From NCBI GenBank assembly GCA_024734495.1, contig JALMQS010000128.1, forward strand, positions 23,114,875-23,178,874: 64,000 nucleotides of DNA. The letters run 5' to 3'. Shown here one piece after another: positions 1-10,984 of the stretch (position 1 is its first letter; each line of letters opens with the position of its first letter). The notes under the pieces were generated by a model. It was given only the letters and a program-made list of their open reading frames with translations, had not been told where the DNA came from and made no database searches. The position numbers were made by a program, and so were the translations under genes. The DNA comes from Forficula auricularia (Eukaryota > Arthropoda > Insecta > Dermaptera > Forficulidae).

Positions 1-600
1 ATTTAAATATAAATTCTTTTATTTCATTGTCGACAATATATATATTTATTTATAGTTCCTCAATATGTAGGGAAATATTTCGAAATTTTGAAGAAAATAA
101 AATAATGTTCCAATAAATAATTGTATTCTGAATTTGTATCTTTCTTTTAGTCAGAAAGGCGGATGAAATGAAATTTGAATTTTTCGTGGCCTTTTTTTTT
201 TATTTTTAAATGATTAAATTGTTCGTTTTGTTCACCTTCAAGTATCCTTCCAAAATATGCTTTTCATGCTTTTTCACCAGCTCACGATTGAATTTTTGCA
301 CACTGTCCTCAAAAGAAAATAGTTCCAAAAATATCCTTGTCTAAAATTTCGATTTGATTTATAAAATTTAAAAAGTTATTCTCATTTAATTAAAAATATT
401 TTCTGATTGAACTCTATTATTTAGTATTTTATTATAATATAAAATGTATTTTGTTTATTTTCTAGATGAAAAGGGCTTGCTGCTGGCATTATTTTAATCT
501 TGAATTGAGTGCTTCATGGGGATTCTCGACTCTACAATGGTAATTAATTTCCAATTGTATTAGTATAATTACAATTATATGGTTACATAATATCAAACAT
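1..600. other. A+T-rich stretch without recognised feature
   Basis: No convincing reading frame, terminal repeat or RNA gene is visible. It is probably intergenic or intronic sequence. Confidence 0.5.
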
Positions 601-726
601 AAGATGTTGTCATCTCTTAAATCCGATGGAATGGAATATTTTTAATTATATGTCAGAGGGGGTGAAAATAGCCCCTCTGACATATAATTAAAAATATTCC
701 ATTATCAATTTAGATGATAACATCTT
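601..726. repeat. Hairpin element, family HP, copy 1
   Basis: The two halves are reverse complements. The left half reads AAGATGTTGTCATCT... to TATGTCAGAGGGG and the right half returns through CCCCTCTGACATATAATT to AACATCTT. The centre is about 661-675. Related copies with the recurring motif GTCATCTATTAGATCCGAG occur near 21433, 31953, 47606, 49286 and 63516, so this is a dispersed foldback or MITE family rather than a chance palindrome. No protein is encoded. Confidence 0.85.
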
Positions 727-1230
727 ATGATTTCTAATAAATTTGAATCTATTACCATCGGCAAATTGAAATCTTTCATAATATCAATCACTATTTTTTT
801 CTCTCTGTTTGTCTGAATTAAGATACCCACGATAACTTAAGAACGAAAAGTCATAGAAAGTTGGTTCTTGTGCTAAAATAACTCTATTTACAACAACTGA
901 TTAGATTTTGGGCTTTCTAGCTTTAGAACTTCTGGTTCAAAAATAGAGAAAACATCCATTTATTGAATGATCATATTGAGATTTTAAGGTAATATCATAA
1001 TATAGGCACAAATGCACAATATAAGTTTTTATTAATTACTCATGGGCGTAAATGAAAAGAAAAAAGAAACCCTAAAAAGATGCTTAAATCTTTACATTAA
1101 TTATTTAAATGAAGGGTAGACACTGATAATTCTTTTCAATTTAGTCTTATTTTTGCTTTTCCCTTCTAGTTGAAAGGAGTGAAAAATATTAAGCTATTTT
1201 CTTATAATATATGTTGCATATTATCAGGAG

Positions 1231-1454
1231 AGGAGAATCCGGATCAGCGAAGAGCTTAAAGACACTAGCCTTCTAAGCAGGAGTCCGGGTTCGAGTCGAG
1301 TCTGCATTGATATTTGACCGGCTATAATCTGATTCTAGTCACCAATCCGTCTGGCAAGTGGTGACTTAATGCTAACTCCCTTCCATTTGATGGAAGAGGC
1401 CTATATTCAGCAGTGGATTGTCGCTATCGACAGGCTGATGATGATGATGATGAT
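1231..1454 (+). mobile_element. tRNA-derived SINE with GAT-repeat tail
   Basis: The 5' part resembles a tRNA. An A-box-like segment (CAGCGAAGAGCTTAAAG) is followed by an anticodon-arm-like segment with loop CTTCTAA (anticodon TCT, arginine-like) and a B box GGTTCGAGTC. A non-tRNA body follows, then GGCCTATATTCAGCAGTGG and a tail of GAT repeats. Similar tails close SINEs and LINEs known from Lepidoptera and some other insects. Pol III transcription from the internal boxes is the expected mode. Assignment to a named SINE family is not possible here. Confidence 0.75.
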
Positions 1455-1467
1455 TATCGGAGAGATT

Positions 1468-1600
1468 TGTCTTAAGGGTTTAGCTGACTGCCCGGCAAGC
1501 AAGTTTGCACTTGGGTTCGATTCCTGAGGGGGACCAAGCCCTCTGGCAATGTAAGAATATTTCTACTAAAATCTTAGATAAAAATAAAATAAATTATTTT
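1468..1600 (+). mobile_element. Second tRNA-derived SINE abutting the first
   Basis: It contains TTTAGCTGACTGCCCGGCAAGC and a clear B box GGGTTCGATTCC, then a body with CTGGCAATGTAAGAATATTT. A diverged relative lies at 16630-16715 (GCCCGGCAAGC, CGGGTTCAACTTC, AGCAATGTAAAAATATTTTC). The direct contact with the GAT tail of the preceding SINE could mean a dimeric SINE or insertion into the tail. Confidence 0.6.
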
Positions 1601-1710
1601 TAATATAATTGTTGTTAATTTACCTGGATTGATTTTTGAAAAATTCCATATTTTTTCAAAAAAATAAACTCAAAAAATGACTCTTAAATCTTTACATTAA
1701 TTATTTAAAG

Positions 1711-2050
1711 TATTAATGTTTGCCGGCCGATATGTACCAAAAAATAATCAGCGCTTCATTTTGTTAAAGTTATGGTAGGTGTTAAATTTTATTTCAATAG
1801 GTTGAACGGTTGGAACGGAATCCATCCATCCGTCCATTCATACATTCTCACTAACTAATTGAAAAAATCCCACTTTTTAGTCTATGGACGAGACCTCATT
1901 TAATTTTTGGCAAAGCCTTCTAGTCCTAAAATTCAGCCTGATTGAATACTACAATTTGTGGCTTTGGATGAGACCATGGGTTCCTTAGTCTTTACCTAAG
2001 GAGCCTTTGAAGTCGGGCTTGGAGTGAGACCGATAACAATACAGTAAAAC
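1711..2050 (-). mobile_element. Helentron-like repeat, family C, copy 1 (5' part)
   Basis: Read on the minus strand, it carries the family C block (GTCTCACTCCAAG, AAAGACTAAGGAACCCATGG, TAGTATTCAATCAGGCTGAA) seen also at 4.5-5.1, 23.05, 40.3 and 62.3 kb. It includes the segment with ACCTACCATAACTTTAACAA that is otherwise found in the 40-kb copy. The repeat array and 3' hairpin of complete copies are missing. Confidence 0.7.
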
Positions 2051-2135
2051 TTCGTTTATCTGGCCATCATTTATCCGGACCTGATTTGTAGACATTTTTA
2101 TTTTAATAAATGTTCACATAGATAATAATTTTTAA

Positions 2136-2592
2136 TTGAAAAGTTTTTGTTTTGCCTAGAGTAGCAGAGTTGTTGATTCACAAAGAGAAACAAAGAGGTT
2201 GTCCTCTACTTGATGAAAATAAACATACACACATATAAATCGAAATGATCTATCTGTTATATATATTATTGAGACTATAGTTTCAAAGACTTGGTCTTCA
2301 TCATCAGCCTTTTTTAATTATAAATATTGTTTTTCATGGAGTTAATACCGTATGGATATTGAAACTTTTTTGATGTTTTCTTATCTGGGGAGCCAAGTTA
2401 GAATGACTCAATGAAAATCAATAATTATAATTAAAAAGACTGATGATGAAAGACCAAGTCTTCAAAACTATAGTCTCAAACAAATAAATAATATATATAT
2501 ATACAGATATATATTTCGATATATATGTGTGTATTATTGCATCAAGCAGAGGACAACCTCTGTTTCTCTTTGTGAATAATTTTTAACTCTGA
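2136..2592. repeat. Foldback element, family D, copy 1
   Basis: Arms of about 200 bp are inverted copies of each other. The outer part is AAAAGTTTTTGTTTTGCC, then AGAGTAGCAGAGTTGTTGATTC, a module with ACAACCTCT and AAATAAACATACACACATA, then an inner module GAGACTATAGTTTC...CTTCATCATCAG. The same modules return inverted from about 2430. No ORF. Both inner modules contain a hammerhead-like motif (see findings). About fifteen full or partial copies occur in the window. Confidence 0.85.
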
Positions 2593-2689
2593 TACCAGAA
2601 TGTAATTATAATATGTATTTTTTAAAGCAATTCTATGTAATTTTGATATAAACATATTTTTTATCGTAATAAATTCAAATTTGCTTATT

Positions 2690-3380
2690 TGAGGATTTGT
2701 TTTCTTTATTACCCATACCATATTCGGATTATCCGGTTTGCCTTTGGCCCAGTTAGTTCGGATGAACGATGTTCTACTGTACTTTATCTGATTCGCTAGG
2801 ATAAAGTAAAAACTACGGCAGCTAAGTGACTATTCACTTAACAGTTGACTCCGAATATGGCCCCTGTTTCAAACATTCAAGAGTGCTAGAATCACTAAAT
2901 TTTATAGTAGCTTTAAAACAATGTCTATTTGTATTTCAGAGCATATTCAATTGTTTTCTTATTCCTTTCTGAGTGAATAAATAAATAATAAATGCTAAAA
3001 GATGCTCTCGAAAGAAATATTGAAAATTTTATGAAGAAAAGAAAGAAAAATAGAGAGAAACGTGATGTTTAAGTAATAATGGTTTTTCTGTTCGTTTAGA
3101 TATATAGCCATGCCATAGGTTATATGTTTGTTTATCTGCTTTTAATTTAACATGCAAAAGAAACAAACAAACGCCTGAGAGAAGATTTACGACGATGTAA
3201 TGAATGCATTTAGAGAGATAGTCGACGTTAATTAAAGGCATTGTCGACAAGTAGTTAGTTACCTGGGAATGGAAATTACGGGCTCATTTAAACTTTATTC
3301 AACCATCTATACTTAATTAATATCAGTCATAGGATGATTTTTTCCAACTTGTTTAGCCATTTACTGGGATTCGTGTTACT
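2690..3380. other. A+T-rich region without recognised gene
   Basis: A minus-strand frame of 73 codons (3029-3250) has no domain, no splice context and low-complexity composition; I treat it as chance. No repeat could be placed with confidence here. Confidence 0.4.
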
Positions 3381-4112
3381 GAAAAGATTTTGTTTTCTCG
3401 AGAGTAGCAGATTTGTTAATTCATAAAGAAAAAGCAATGCGGTTATCCTCTGCTTGAATAAATCGTTTATGTGGCTAGTTAAAACGAATTTTCTATATCC
3501 AATCGGGCAATTTATCACACGAAAAATAATAGAGAATATTTCTAATTAAAAAGACTAATGATCAAGCTCAAATCTTTGAAAGTATCTGATAGTTGCATAC
3601 CAATAAATTATACACATAGGTACATATTTATATTTGGTATATACAGGGTGGTCAAAAAATGAAAATTATAGCCTTTTCGACGAAACTCAACCAAATTTTG
3701 TATACATATTCTGTGGACCCCCAGAAGGCTAGAAATGCAAAAAATAACCACCAAAGGGGGAGGGGCTCAAAAATGAAAATTCTACTCCTTTCAACCAAAC
3801 TATATATACAAAGTTTGCCGAAATAGTTTTTGCATTTCTAGCCTTCTGAAGTCCACAAAATTAGGTTGAGTTTAGGTCAAAAGGGCTAAATTTTCATTTT
3901 TGATCCCCCTTTTTTTGTCTGATAGTGTTTAAAAGACATTAAAAAAAAATTATCTTCTTTTGAAAAATATATTGTTTTTTTCTAATTTAAATTTTTTCAT
4001 TTTTATACCTCTTCAAAATCTGGTAGATCTTTATGCCCCACCCTGTATAATATGTATATGTTTATTTGTATCAAGCAGTGGAGAACTTCGTTAAGTTCTC
4101 TTTATGAATAAT
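3380..4112. repeat. Family D remnant split by a MITE
   Basis: Left pieces (TTTTGTTTTCTCGAGAGTAGCAG; AATTAAAAAGACTAATGATC) and a right piece after 4046 (TGTTTATTTGTATCAAGCAG, then TTCTCTTTATGAATAA) are family D modules, eroded relative to the copies at 2.1 and 29.2 kb. The element at 3644-4045 interrupts it. Confidence 0.65.
3644..4045. mobile_element. TIR MITE of the CAGGGTGGGGCATAAAG family, copy 1
   Basis: It starts CAGGGTGG and ends CCACCCTG with TA on both sides (3642-3643 and 4046-4047), as expected for a Tc1/mariner-type insertion. The right terminal region (reverse complement CAGGGTGGGGCATAAAGATC) matches the left end of the copy at 21481. The interior holds the roughly 110-bp minisatellite monomer (ATGAAAATTCTA..., GTATACATATTCTGTGGACC, AGAAATGCAAAAA) in both orientations. 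The left terminus diverges after eight bases, so this copy is probably internally deleted. Confidence 0.8.
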
Positions 4113-4149
4113 GTTAATATTTAATTATTAGTTTTGCCTAATTAATAAG

Positions 4150-4530
4150 TAAGTCACTTCAGCTGATTTTTAAATTTGTTTTATAGTAGTACTTTATTCC
4201 AAATTTTTTATTCTTTTTTGAAATTTTTTCAATAATTCCCTTGATGTTATTGGAAAATACTAACTCCCAATTATCACAAGCAGGAGACAACAAGGAGGTG
4301 GTTGTCAATTTTCTAATTTTTGACACCTTTGAATTAATGTCATTCATTCCCTTTAAGGGGGAAGGGCATAACAGTTGCGTTTCAGTGGCGATATTGTATT
4401 TAGACTTCTTATATCTCCACTTTTATAATTTATTAATAAAGAAATAATAATTATTCATTTAACTTTTTAAACTCTGTGAAAAAGAGATCTTCAAAAAAGT
4501 CGATCTTTAAGAGATTAAAATTACATTCTA
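4150..4530. other. No recognised feature
   Basis: Short overlapping frames on both strands (4159-4347 minus, 4241-4447 plus) lack any recognisable motif. I see no gene. Confidence 0.4.
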
Positions 4531-5094
4531 AAATAAACTGCAACGGATCGTTGCTAAACTTTACCAAAGTCATTTGAAATATTGATATTTTTATTCCTTT
4601 ATTATTAATCAGATATCACTTGCTATTTGCAGTTCATGTTGACTTTAATTCAAAAATAGTAATCGAATACTCGAGGAATAACGAATCCACATTAAACGTT
4701 CCAGTTATTATTGGTAACTATTGCGGAAGACATGGAGGAATCGACTTAAAATGAAAAATAAAAATCGATTCTTATCTAATACTAGAGGAATAACCTTATT
4801 GAATTCCATTTTTGATGTTTTGACTATTAATGGCAACCTCTACTGAAAACTCAAGCCATCCATCCATCCGCACGCACTAAATGAAAAAATCGCACTTTTT
4901 GGCCTCTCGGCGAGACCCCATGTAATTTCGCAAAAAACCCCACGTGCTAAAATTCAAATTAATTGAATACTACAATTTGTGACTTTAATTGAGTCCATGT
5001 GTTCCGTAGTCTTTACATGAGGACCCTTTGAAGTCGCCCTTGACATGAGACCGATTACAATATTTTCCCCATGCTTAGCATTGGATAAAGTAAA
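4531..5094 (-). mobile_element. Helentron-like repeat, family C, copy 2 (both ends)
   Basis: On the minus strand it begins TTTACTTTATCCAATGCTAA, with a small terminal hairpin (CCAATGC/GCATGG) and GAAAATATTGTAATCGGTCTC. It continues through the conserved 5' block, a GGATGGATGG stretch and about two monomers of a roughly 120-bp repeat (CGATTCCTCCATGTCTTC). It ends at a hairpin GCAACG-ATC-CGTTGC followed by AGTTTATTTTA. It encodes no protein. The structure (5' hairpin, internal tandem repeats, 3' hairpin, no long TIR) resembles Helentron-derived non-autonomous elements; this class assignment is inference. Confidence 0.7.
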
Positions 5095-5099
5095 ATCGC

Positions 5100-5245
5100 C
5101 TTCGAAACTATAGCCTCTACAAATAAATTATATATTTATATATTTATATCCATTATATGTATATTTTTATTTCCTTCAAGCAGAAGACAACATCATTGAT
5201 TTCTCTTTATGAATCAACAGCTGTTCTACTTTTAGCAAACTAAAT
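5100..5245. repeat. Family D half-element
   Basis: It carries TATATTTTTATTTCCTTCAAGCAG, AGACAACATCATTGATTTC and TTTATGAATCAACAGCTG, the distal arm of family D. The partner arm is missing. Confidence 0.6.
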
Positions 5246-5249
5246 CTTA

Positions 5250-6970
5250 TCAATGAAAATACTTATAATTTTAGATAAAAAAAAGGTTGTCCCCGACAAA
5301 AGACGAATATTCATTACAAGCAAAATGCCTCTTTAATGGAAATTCGTCTTATTTGGTATCCACCTTTTTCACATAGATTTTTGCATTTTATTAATACAAA
5401 TATCATAATATACCTAAGTGCATTACCTACATATTCATATTTTAAAGTTATATACCAGCATATATATGTACAAATGTACATATAAGAAAAACGCTTGGAA
5501 AACTCAAATTAAAAAAAGTATATATACTGATAGATTTTGGAATGTAAATTAAAAAAGTGAATATGTACCTATAATATTTAATTATAATTCAAATCAAATT
5601 TTTAAATAAATAAATAAATCGTCATTTAGTGATTGAAGTGGCTTTTTCAATATTATGTCAATATAGAATCAATTAATATATTCATTCAGATTGGATGAGT
5701 CAAGTTGCCAGGGAGGAGGAATGGCCATATTATGTCAATTGATTTTAATTTAATTATATATTCTTTTGTTAATTTGTTTTTTGTTGAGATTTTCCATATG
5801 GAAAGCTTATTGAGATTTTAGAGATAAACTAATTGGATATCATGAAAATATTTTAATCTCTTGATGGCTTAATAAATATTTAATCGGAAGTTAGACAATT
5901 GGTATGTGGTATGGTAAGTTAATAGCTGGGTGATAATGACGTCACTGGTTTACAAAATGGTTCATTGTGTGTGTTTTTCTCTAATTTAAAAAAAAAAAAT
6001 ATTTTTAATTCTAAGACCTGGGAAAATTGAATTCGAACAAGCACATAGTATCGCAAAAATTATATAACAATTCAAAATTATATATTGAATCAACAGATGA
6101 ATAACGCTAACGATAAAATTCATCAAAAGATGGCACCTCAATCGTCTCCTGTAAAATAATCAAAGTTTAAAAATTATCTTATCAGAATTTTAATTAAGGA
6201 CAGCCAAAATAAACAAAAAAACTTATTATTTTGATAGATTTATTTGGTTTGATATGTTTGGGCTTGGTCTCCATCTGAAAATATTGCTTGAAATTGAATA
6301 ATTTAATTTAAGTAAAATATAATATGCTATAATGTTGTTATGTTATTATGTAAGGCTTTTTACCCTTTATCAATGGAAATTTTAAGATATTTGAAAAAAA
6401 AATAGTTGCTTTCAAGGAAGGAATATAAAGCAACTACACCTTTTCCATGTGCATTTCAGAAAACCCCAAATGTATTTCAGAATTCTTAATTGAATGATAG
6501 ATAATCGTCTGTTTCAGAAATCTCAATTCAATTTCAGAAAACCTCAAGTGTATTTCAGAAAATGTCAATTGTTTAGTTAATTGTTAATATAGAAAAATAC
6601 AAATCTTTAAAAACAATCAAAAAACAAGTTTATTCGAAACCAAACTTCTCCCATTTTCAATGGTAAATTTTTGTAAAAAGAAAAAGAAAAAAAAAGTTGC
6701 TTACTCTAAAATTTAGAAAACAACACTTGTTAATATATGTTTATTTTCTGAAATATGATTGACATTTTCTCACAAACAATTGATATTTTCTGAAATAAAA
6801 TTGAAAAAAGTGTAGTTTAAAACAGAATTGTGTTTATTTATACACCAAAAATTGAATAATTTTTCAATATATATGGTATATATTATACTAGTAGCTATTT
6901 CATAAAGAAGACGACAACATCATTCTCCTTATGAATAATCAACTCTGCTATTTAAAAAGTAAAGAATTTT
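5250..6970. other. A+T-rich region, no gene recognised
   Basis: Homopolymer-rich sequence without a coding frame of note. A piece of family E (CCCTTTATCAATGGAAATTT, 6362-6410) and a family D piece (6895-6960, AGACGACAACATCATTC, TCAACTCTGCTA) are the only repeats I can place. A short run of TTTCAGAAAA-type words recurs five times at 6455-6565. Confidence 0.5.
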
Positions 6971-6980
6971 TTTAGTATAT

Positions 6981-7140
6981 AACACTAGATAGGTTTCACA
7001 TAAATAAAAGATCGTGCTTGTTTAGCACGACTCAGTGTCCTTTGTTAACTCCTGAAGATGACCTTATACCCCGAAATATATAGAGTCCTGCTAAACAAGC
7101 ATCTGATCTTCCATTTATGTGAAACCTACCTAGTATTTTA
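6981..7140. repeat. Inverted-repeat element with hammerhead-like core
   Basis: The left arm AACACTAGATAGGTTTCACA...GCTTGTTTAGCACGAC pairs with the right arm GTCCTGCTAAACAAGC...TGTGAAACCTACCTAGTATT. The centre contains CCTGAAGATGACC...CCCCGAAA, which resembles the recurrent hammerhead-like motif. Length is about 160 bp and no protein is encoded. Confidence 0.75.
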
Positions 7141-7146
7141 TATTAA

Positions 7147-7245
7147 AAAAATTAAAAGTTTCAAAAAAAAATTATTTCTTTACTTTATTTAATTAAAAAT
7201 TAAAAGTTTCAAAAAAAAATTCTTTCTTTACTTTATTTAATATGT
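7147..7245. repeat. Tandem duplication of about 50 bp
   Basis: Two nearly identical units, each containing TTAAAAGTTTCAAAAAAAAA, then TTCTTTACTTTATTTAA, lie head to tail. A related TTTACTTTATTTAAATATGTTTCACC occurs near 11485. Confidence 0.75.
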
Positions 7246-7900
7246 TTCACCAAAGACACATTCTCCCTTAACAAAATTCTGCCATTCTTGGAAAACTACA
7301 TCTTTTATTTTAGTAATGTTGTGATTGAAATTGAAGTAAAAATTAAATTGGAGGAAGGTTTTTAAAAATTTTTACCCTTCTTTCAAATTGGACTAAATTT
7401 TACAGTTAGCCTTCGGGAATTATCGGGAAAATTTCAGCTTCCTAAAATCGCTCCGTCTATGGTAAAGTTGCCACATCACATATTTTTTAATGAAAATATA
7501 AAAATGTATACTTTATTTAAATCTAAATCAAACTTGGCATTAATTCCCTATAGGAAAATAAGTTAGGGATTGATATCATATCCGCATATGGCAATAATAT
7601 TTGAATAAGTTATATACATAAAAAAAAAGGTTTCGCATTTAAATATTAAATTAGCCGAGGAAATGTTGGTTGTAATTTAATTTTCAAGTTAAATTGACGT
7701 AATCGATTGCGTGCAAATAGTCACTAATCCATTGAAACCCATTGACCGAAATTAACGAGTCAAGTGAACCAGCCAGCAGCATAATGAATCACATTGCATA
7801 CAGGAAAATAGAAAATTAAATAAAATAAAATAGAAAAAATAAATAAATAAACTAATATCTACCTAGAAGTATAAATTACATAAAAAATATATTTTAAACA
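7246..7900. other. Unannotated stretch; possible non-coding conserved part at 7690-7800
   Basis: No gene. The segment around 7690-7800 is compositionally more balanced than its flanks and contains no repeat that I recognise elsewhere in the window. It might be regulatory, but nothing in the sequence proves this. Confidence 0.3.
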
Positions 7901-7908
7901 AGTTAAAC

Positions 7909-8499
7909 CAGTGTTTCCCTACGTGGGCCCCACACCCCACAGGGGGCAATTTGATTATTAAGGGGGTCATTTCGAAAATGAACTCGACCAGAACTTAACC
8001 CTAGGGTAGCTTTCAGTCAATACTCAAGCCAAGGGGGAGTGGATTTTCGGGACGGGGTGGAGGTAGCGGGCGGGGTGTGAGGGTGGTGTTCAGTTCCAGG
8101 GGTCATGTATTATATAATATATAGCTTTTAACTGAAGCAAAAATTTACCGAGCATCACTCAGTGGGCAGGTACTATTTATATAAATAACAAAAAAGTAGG
8201 AATTTTATAACCATTTTCATATAGGGGCATAAGAATTTTAGAAAGGGTTAGGTGGGGCATGGCTCAAAAAAGGTTGGCAAACACTGAGTTTTATTATTTT
8301 ATTTTTATTTATTTTTTTTTTTTTTGGCTTTTTGATCCCTCTAGCTATCAGCCAATTTAAGATACTATTATTTAATTATTACTTCTATGTAGGGATCAGA
8401 TTTTCAGCCAGATGCCTCGAGTTGGATTCGAACCCTGGTCCACTTGATTAGCAGGCTGGTACGCCTACTGCTAGCCTAACCCGGCCCCAAGAAACACTG
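7909..8499. mobile_element. hAT-type MITE interrupted by a SINE
   Basis: The left end CAGTGTTTCCCTACGTGG and the right end (reverse complement CAGTGTTT) are hAT-like terminal repeats. The 8-bp target duplication AGTTAAAC is identical at 7901-7908 and 8500-8507. It encodes no transposase. The interior contains a small dispersed palindromic motif (8118-8180, also at 39399-39458). A SINE sits at 8291-8491, so the outer element is about 390 bp without it. Confidence 0.9.
8291..8491 (-). mobile_element. tRNA-Ser-like SINE, copy 1
   Basis: On the minus strand it starts GGGGCCGGGTTAGGCTAGCA with an anticodon-like loop CTGCTAA (GCT, serine-like) and a B box AGGGTTCGAATCC. The body ends CTGATAGCTAGAGGGATC, then AAAAAGCCAAAAAAAAA. 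The insertion duplicated 12 bases of the host hAT element (AAACACTGAGTT at 8279-8290 and 8492-8503). This is a clean case of SINE retrotransposition into the terminus of a DNA transposon. A second copy starts at 63921. Confidence 0.9.
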
Positions 8500-8913
8500 A
8501 GTTAAACTTTAATAAAATAAAATGTCGATGAAGAGGAAAATATGTATATGTTGCCATAATAAAGAAATAATCCTTATTTTTTATAGGGGTGCTCAATGTA
8601 ATATTCACTTTCTATATGTTTAGTTCAAAAGTTTTTTTTCATAAAGAGAAATCAGTGAGGTTATCTTGTACTTAATGCCATTTGTTTTTATTTAAAAACA
8701 CGTGCTTTATGTTATATTTACATAGGTACACCTGTTTTGTTGTGATCACCAACCTGTTAATAATTGGTTTAATTGATAAAAAAACCTATCAATTTGAGTT
8801 TCCTCAAAGTTCAGACAGGCTTCTTTGTTCTTAAAACTCATTAATAAAGTTTGTTTCATCAAAATCGATCAAACGGTTTTCACGATAGTCGGAATATACG
8901 AATATATATATTA

Positions 8914-9534
8914 GGGTGGTCCTTATTTTGGGTATTTTTGAATTTTTACGCTGACAAGGGCTCATATGGTTCGAAATAAATAAAAAAATATCCCCCAAGT
9001 TTCAAATCTCTACCTCAATTATATCCTGCGCCCCCAGCGATGTAAGTTTCTCATCTAAATAACATGGTATTTTTCCCATAGAGAGATCAAAGTAATTGTT
9101 CAAAAAATGTGAAACTGTGTAGACTTTAACCTTATAATAGTATCTATCCCTCAGAATTTTTACAGGTTTTTAGCTATTATAATTTCAGAGTCAATAACTT
9201 ACTAATACAAAGATATAGCAATATTTTATCTAGCTGTAACTCCAAAATTATAATAGATAAAAATCTGTAATAATTCTGATGGATAGCTAGTATTATAAGG
9301 ATAAAGTCTATAGAGTTTCAAATTTTTTGTACCATTACTTTGGCCGGAATAAAAAATTGATATTTTAATGCCAAAAACCCCATGTTTATTTAGATGAGAA
9401 ACTTACATCAGGCACATGGTTATATAATTGAGATAGAGACTTGAAACTTAGAGGTTATTTTTTTTTATTTATTTCTAAACATATGAGCCCTTGTCATCGT
9501 AACAATTCGAAAATACCCAAAATAAGGACCACCC
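8914..9534. mobile_element. Foldback MITE with GGGTGGTCCTTATTTTGG termini
   Basis: The left end GGGTGGTCCTTATTTTGGG is matched at the right by CCCAAAATAAGGACCACCC, with TA on both sides (8912-8913, 9535-9536). The inverted repetition continues almost to the centre near 9220 (for instance GACAAGGGCTCATATG and CATATGAGCCCTTGTC; CTATCCCTCAGAATTTTTAC and its inverted counterpart). It is therefore a hairpin of roughly 620 bp. No coding capacity. Confidence 0.9.
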
Positions 9535-9541
9535 TAATATA

Positions 9542-10149
9542 CAGGGTGTTTCAGGAGGAATAGTACATATTTTAGGAGGTGGTAATATAGATGTATTGCA
9601 AAAATATGTGTCCAATTTTTATTGAGTTCATAGATATAGCGGAGTTCAATGCATTTTCAGTTTCGTGTCTTGGTACACCGGTTGCTATGGGGGTATTTAT
9701 CGAATGTCAGCATTAAAGTGTTGATGTTTAAGTTGTGAAGTTGTGCTTTAGTTTACATTGAAGTTTTCATTGTGATTTGTTGGCCAAGTCTACTGTCCTG
9801 TAGCGTGTAAACATGCCGCACGTATTTACACATGCTGAGTATGTCGACATGGTATTTGTATGGGTTTTGTAATGGAAATGCAGCTGCTGCTTGTAGAGAA
9901 TACGGCATACGATTTCCTAACCGCAGACTACCAGATTCAAGAGTGCTTCCTCGTGTGTTTAATACACTGCGTGATACTGGTACAGTGCGCACCAGTCATA
10001 TTGCACCTGAAAATGTAACGCTCTATCTCTCTCTCTCTCTCTCTCTCTGTACTCAATAAAAATTGGACACATGTTATATGACATTTTTATTGAAATTCGT
10101 CCATACTACCACCTCCTAAAATATTTACTATTCCTCCTAAAACACCCTG
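9542..10149 (+). mobile_element. Internally deleted Tc1/mariner-type transposon
   Basis: Terminal repeats CAGGGTGTTTCAGGAGGAAT and, inverted, ATTCCTCCTAAAACACCCTG are flanked by TA at 9540-9541 and 10150-10151. The interior keeps only the start of a transposase gene, joined to a CT microsatellite at about 10022-10048 and the 3' end. A complete element of this class is usually over 1.2 kb, so the catalytic domain is deleted. It lies seven bases from the MITE on its left. Confidence 0.9.
9813..10019 (+). pseudogene. N-terminal transposase fragment (DUF4817-like helix-turn-helix)
   Basis: From the ATG at 9813 the frame reads MPHVFTHAEYVDMV. A one-base shift then passes into YLYGFCNGNAAAACREYG, with RFPNRRLPDSRVLPRVF following. 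This pattern (FT..EY.DM, YG.C.GNA..A..EY...FPNRR.P) is familiar from the N-terminal DNA-binding region of insect transposases related to Tc1/mariner, annotated as DUF4817. In the transposon this domain binds the terminal repeats. Here only about 65 residues remain, with a frameshift in GTATTTGTA and total loss of the DDE catalytic part, so no working enzyme can be made. The reading frame on the opposite strand over 9753-9992 is a shadow. Confidence 0.8.
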
Positions 10150-10159
10150 TATATGTATA

Positions 10160-10980
10160 ATACACAATTTTTGCTTGTTTAATAACATTAGATAAATAGA
10201 TTGTAGATGAAATAAAAATGTCAATAATAATGAACTAAGGTACAAGGGAAGCTTTAAGCTTCAATTCTTTATCCAATATTTTGCAATATTAAAAATTATT
10301 TTTCATTTTTCCAAATTACTTTCTCATTTTTTTTTATTTTTTTTCATTCCTCCAATAAAAAGGTTTATTAAATTAAATTCAAAAATTCTTGTTCTATTTA
10401 TTACACCGCCTTGCTCATGCGGATCATTCCATTCATTCTTTAATATTCTACGTTAGGTTTTTGTCCACAGCAAGATATTTTCATTTTTTTCTTATTCTTG
10501 AAAATGATTAAATGACTTTAAAATTAAATATTTGAAAAACCTGTAATAAATTTACTGATTCTAATACTTCGCCTGGGTGGTTGTAGAAAAGGACGCTCAA
10601 GACATTTTTTTATTTTAGATTCTAAATTTATTTTATTTCCATTAAGTACTTACTAAATAAAAAGAATTGTTGATTCTACTATAAGTATTAATGGTAAAAT
10701 TATCTTTGTAAATTTAGATACAGAACTTTATGTTTCAAAGATCAAAGGCCATTTGTTACTAGGTACGCCTGGGAGGTAGGCTTTGCAAATGGGCGAGCCT
10801 ATTCGCTGGATGCATGACTGGTATCGCAGTCTGGTGGTTCTAAATAAGTACTTCTGCCTCATTTAGCTCGGACTATTTATATTTGATTAATGTTATAAAC
10901 TAATGAAAAAATTATTTAAATTATTTTGTGAACTTTATTTGAAATGTGATGAAAATTATTGATTACCAGGATTGAATAAA
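10160..10980. other. No recognised feature
   Basis: A+T-rich single-copy-looking sequence with poly-T runs. No coding frame or repeat could be supported. Confidence 0.4.
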
Positions 10981-10984
10981 AAAA

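Noticed and set aside
2136..2592. LTR retrotransposon with terminal repeats
   Set aside because: The repeats are inverted, not direct; there is no gag-pol, primer-binding site or TG...CA end.
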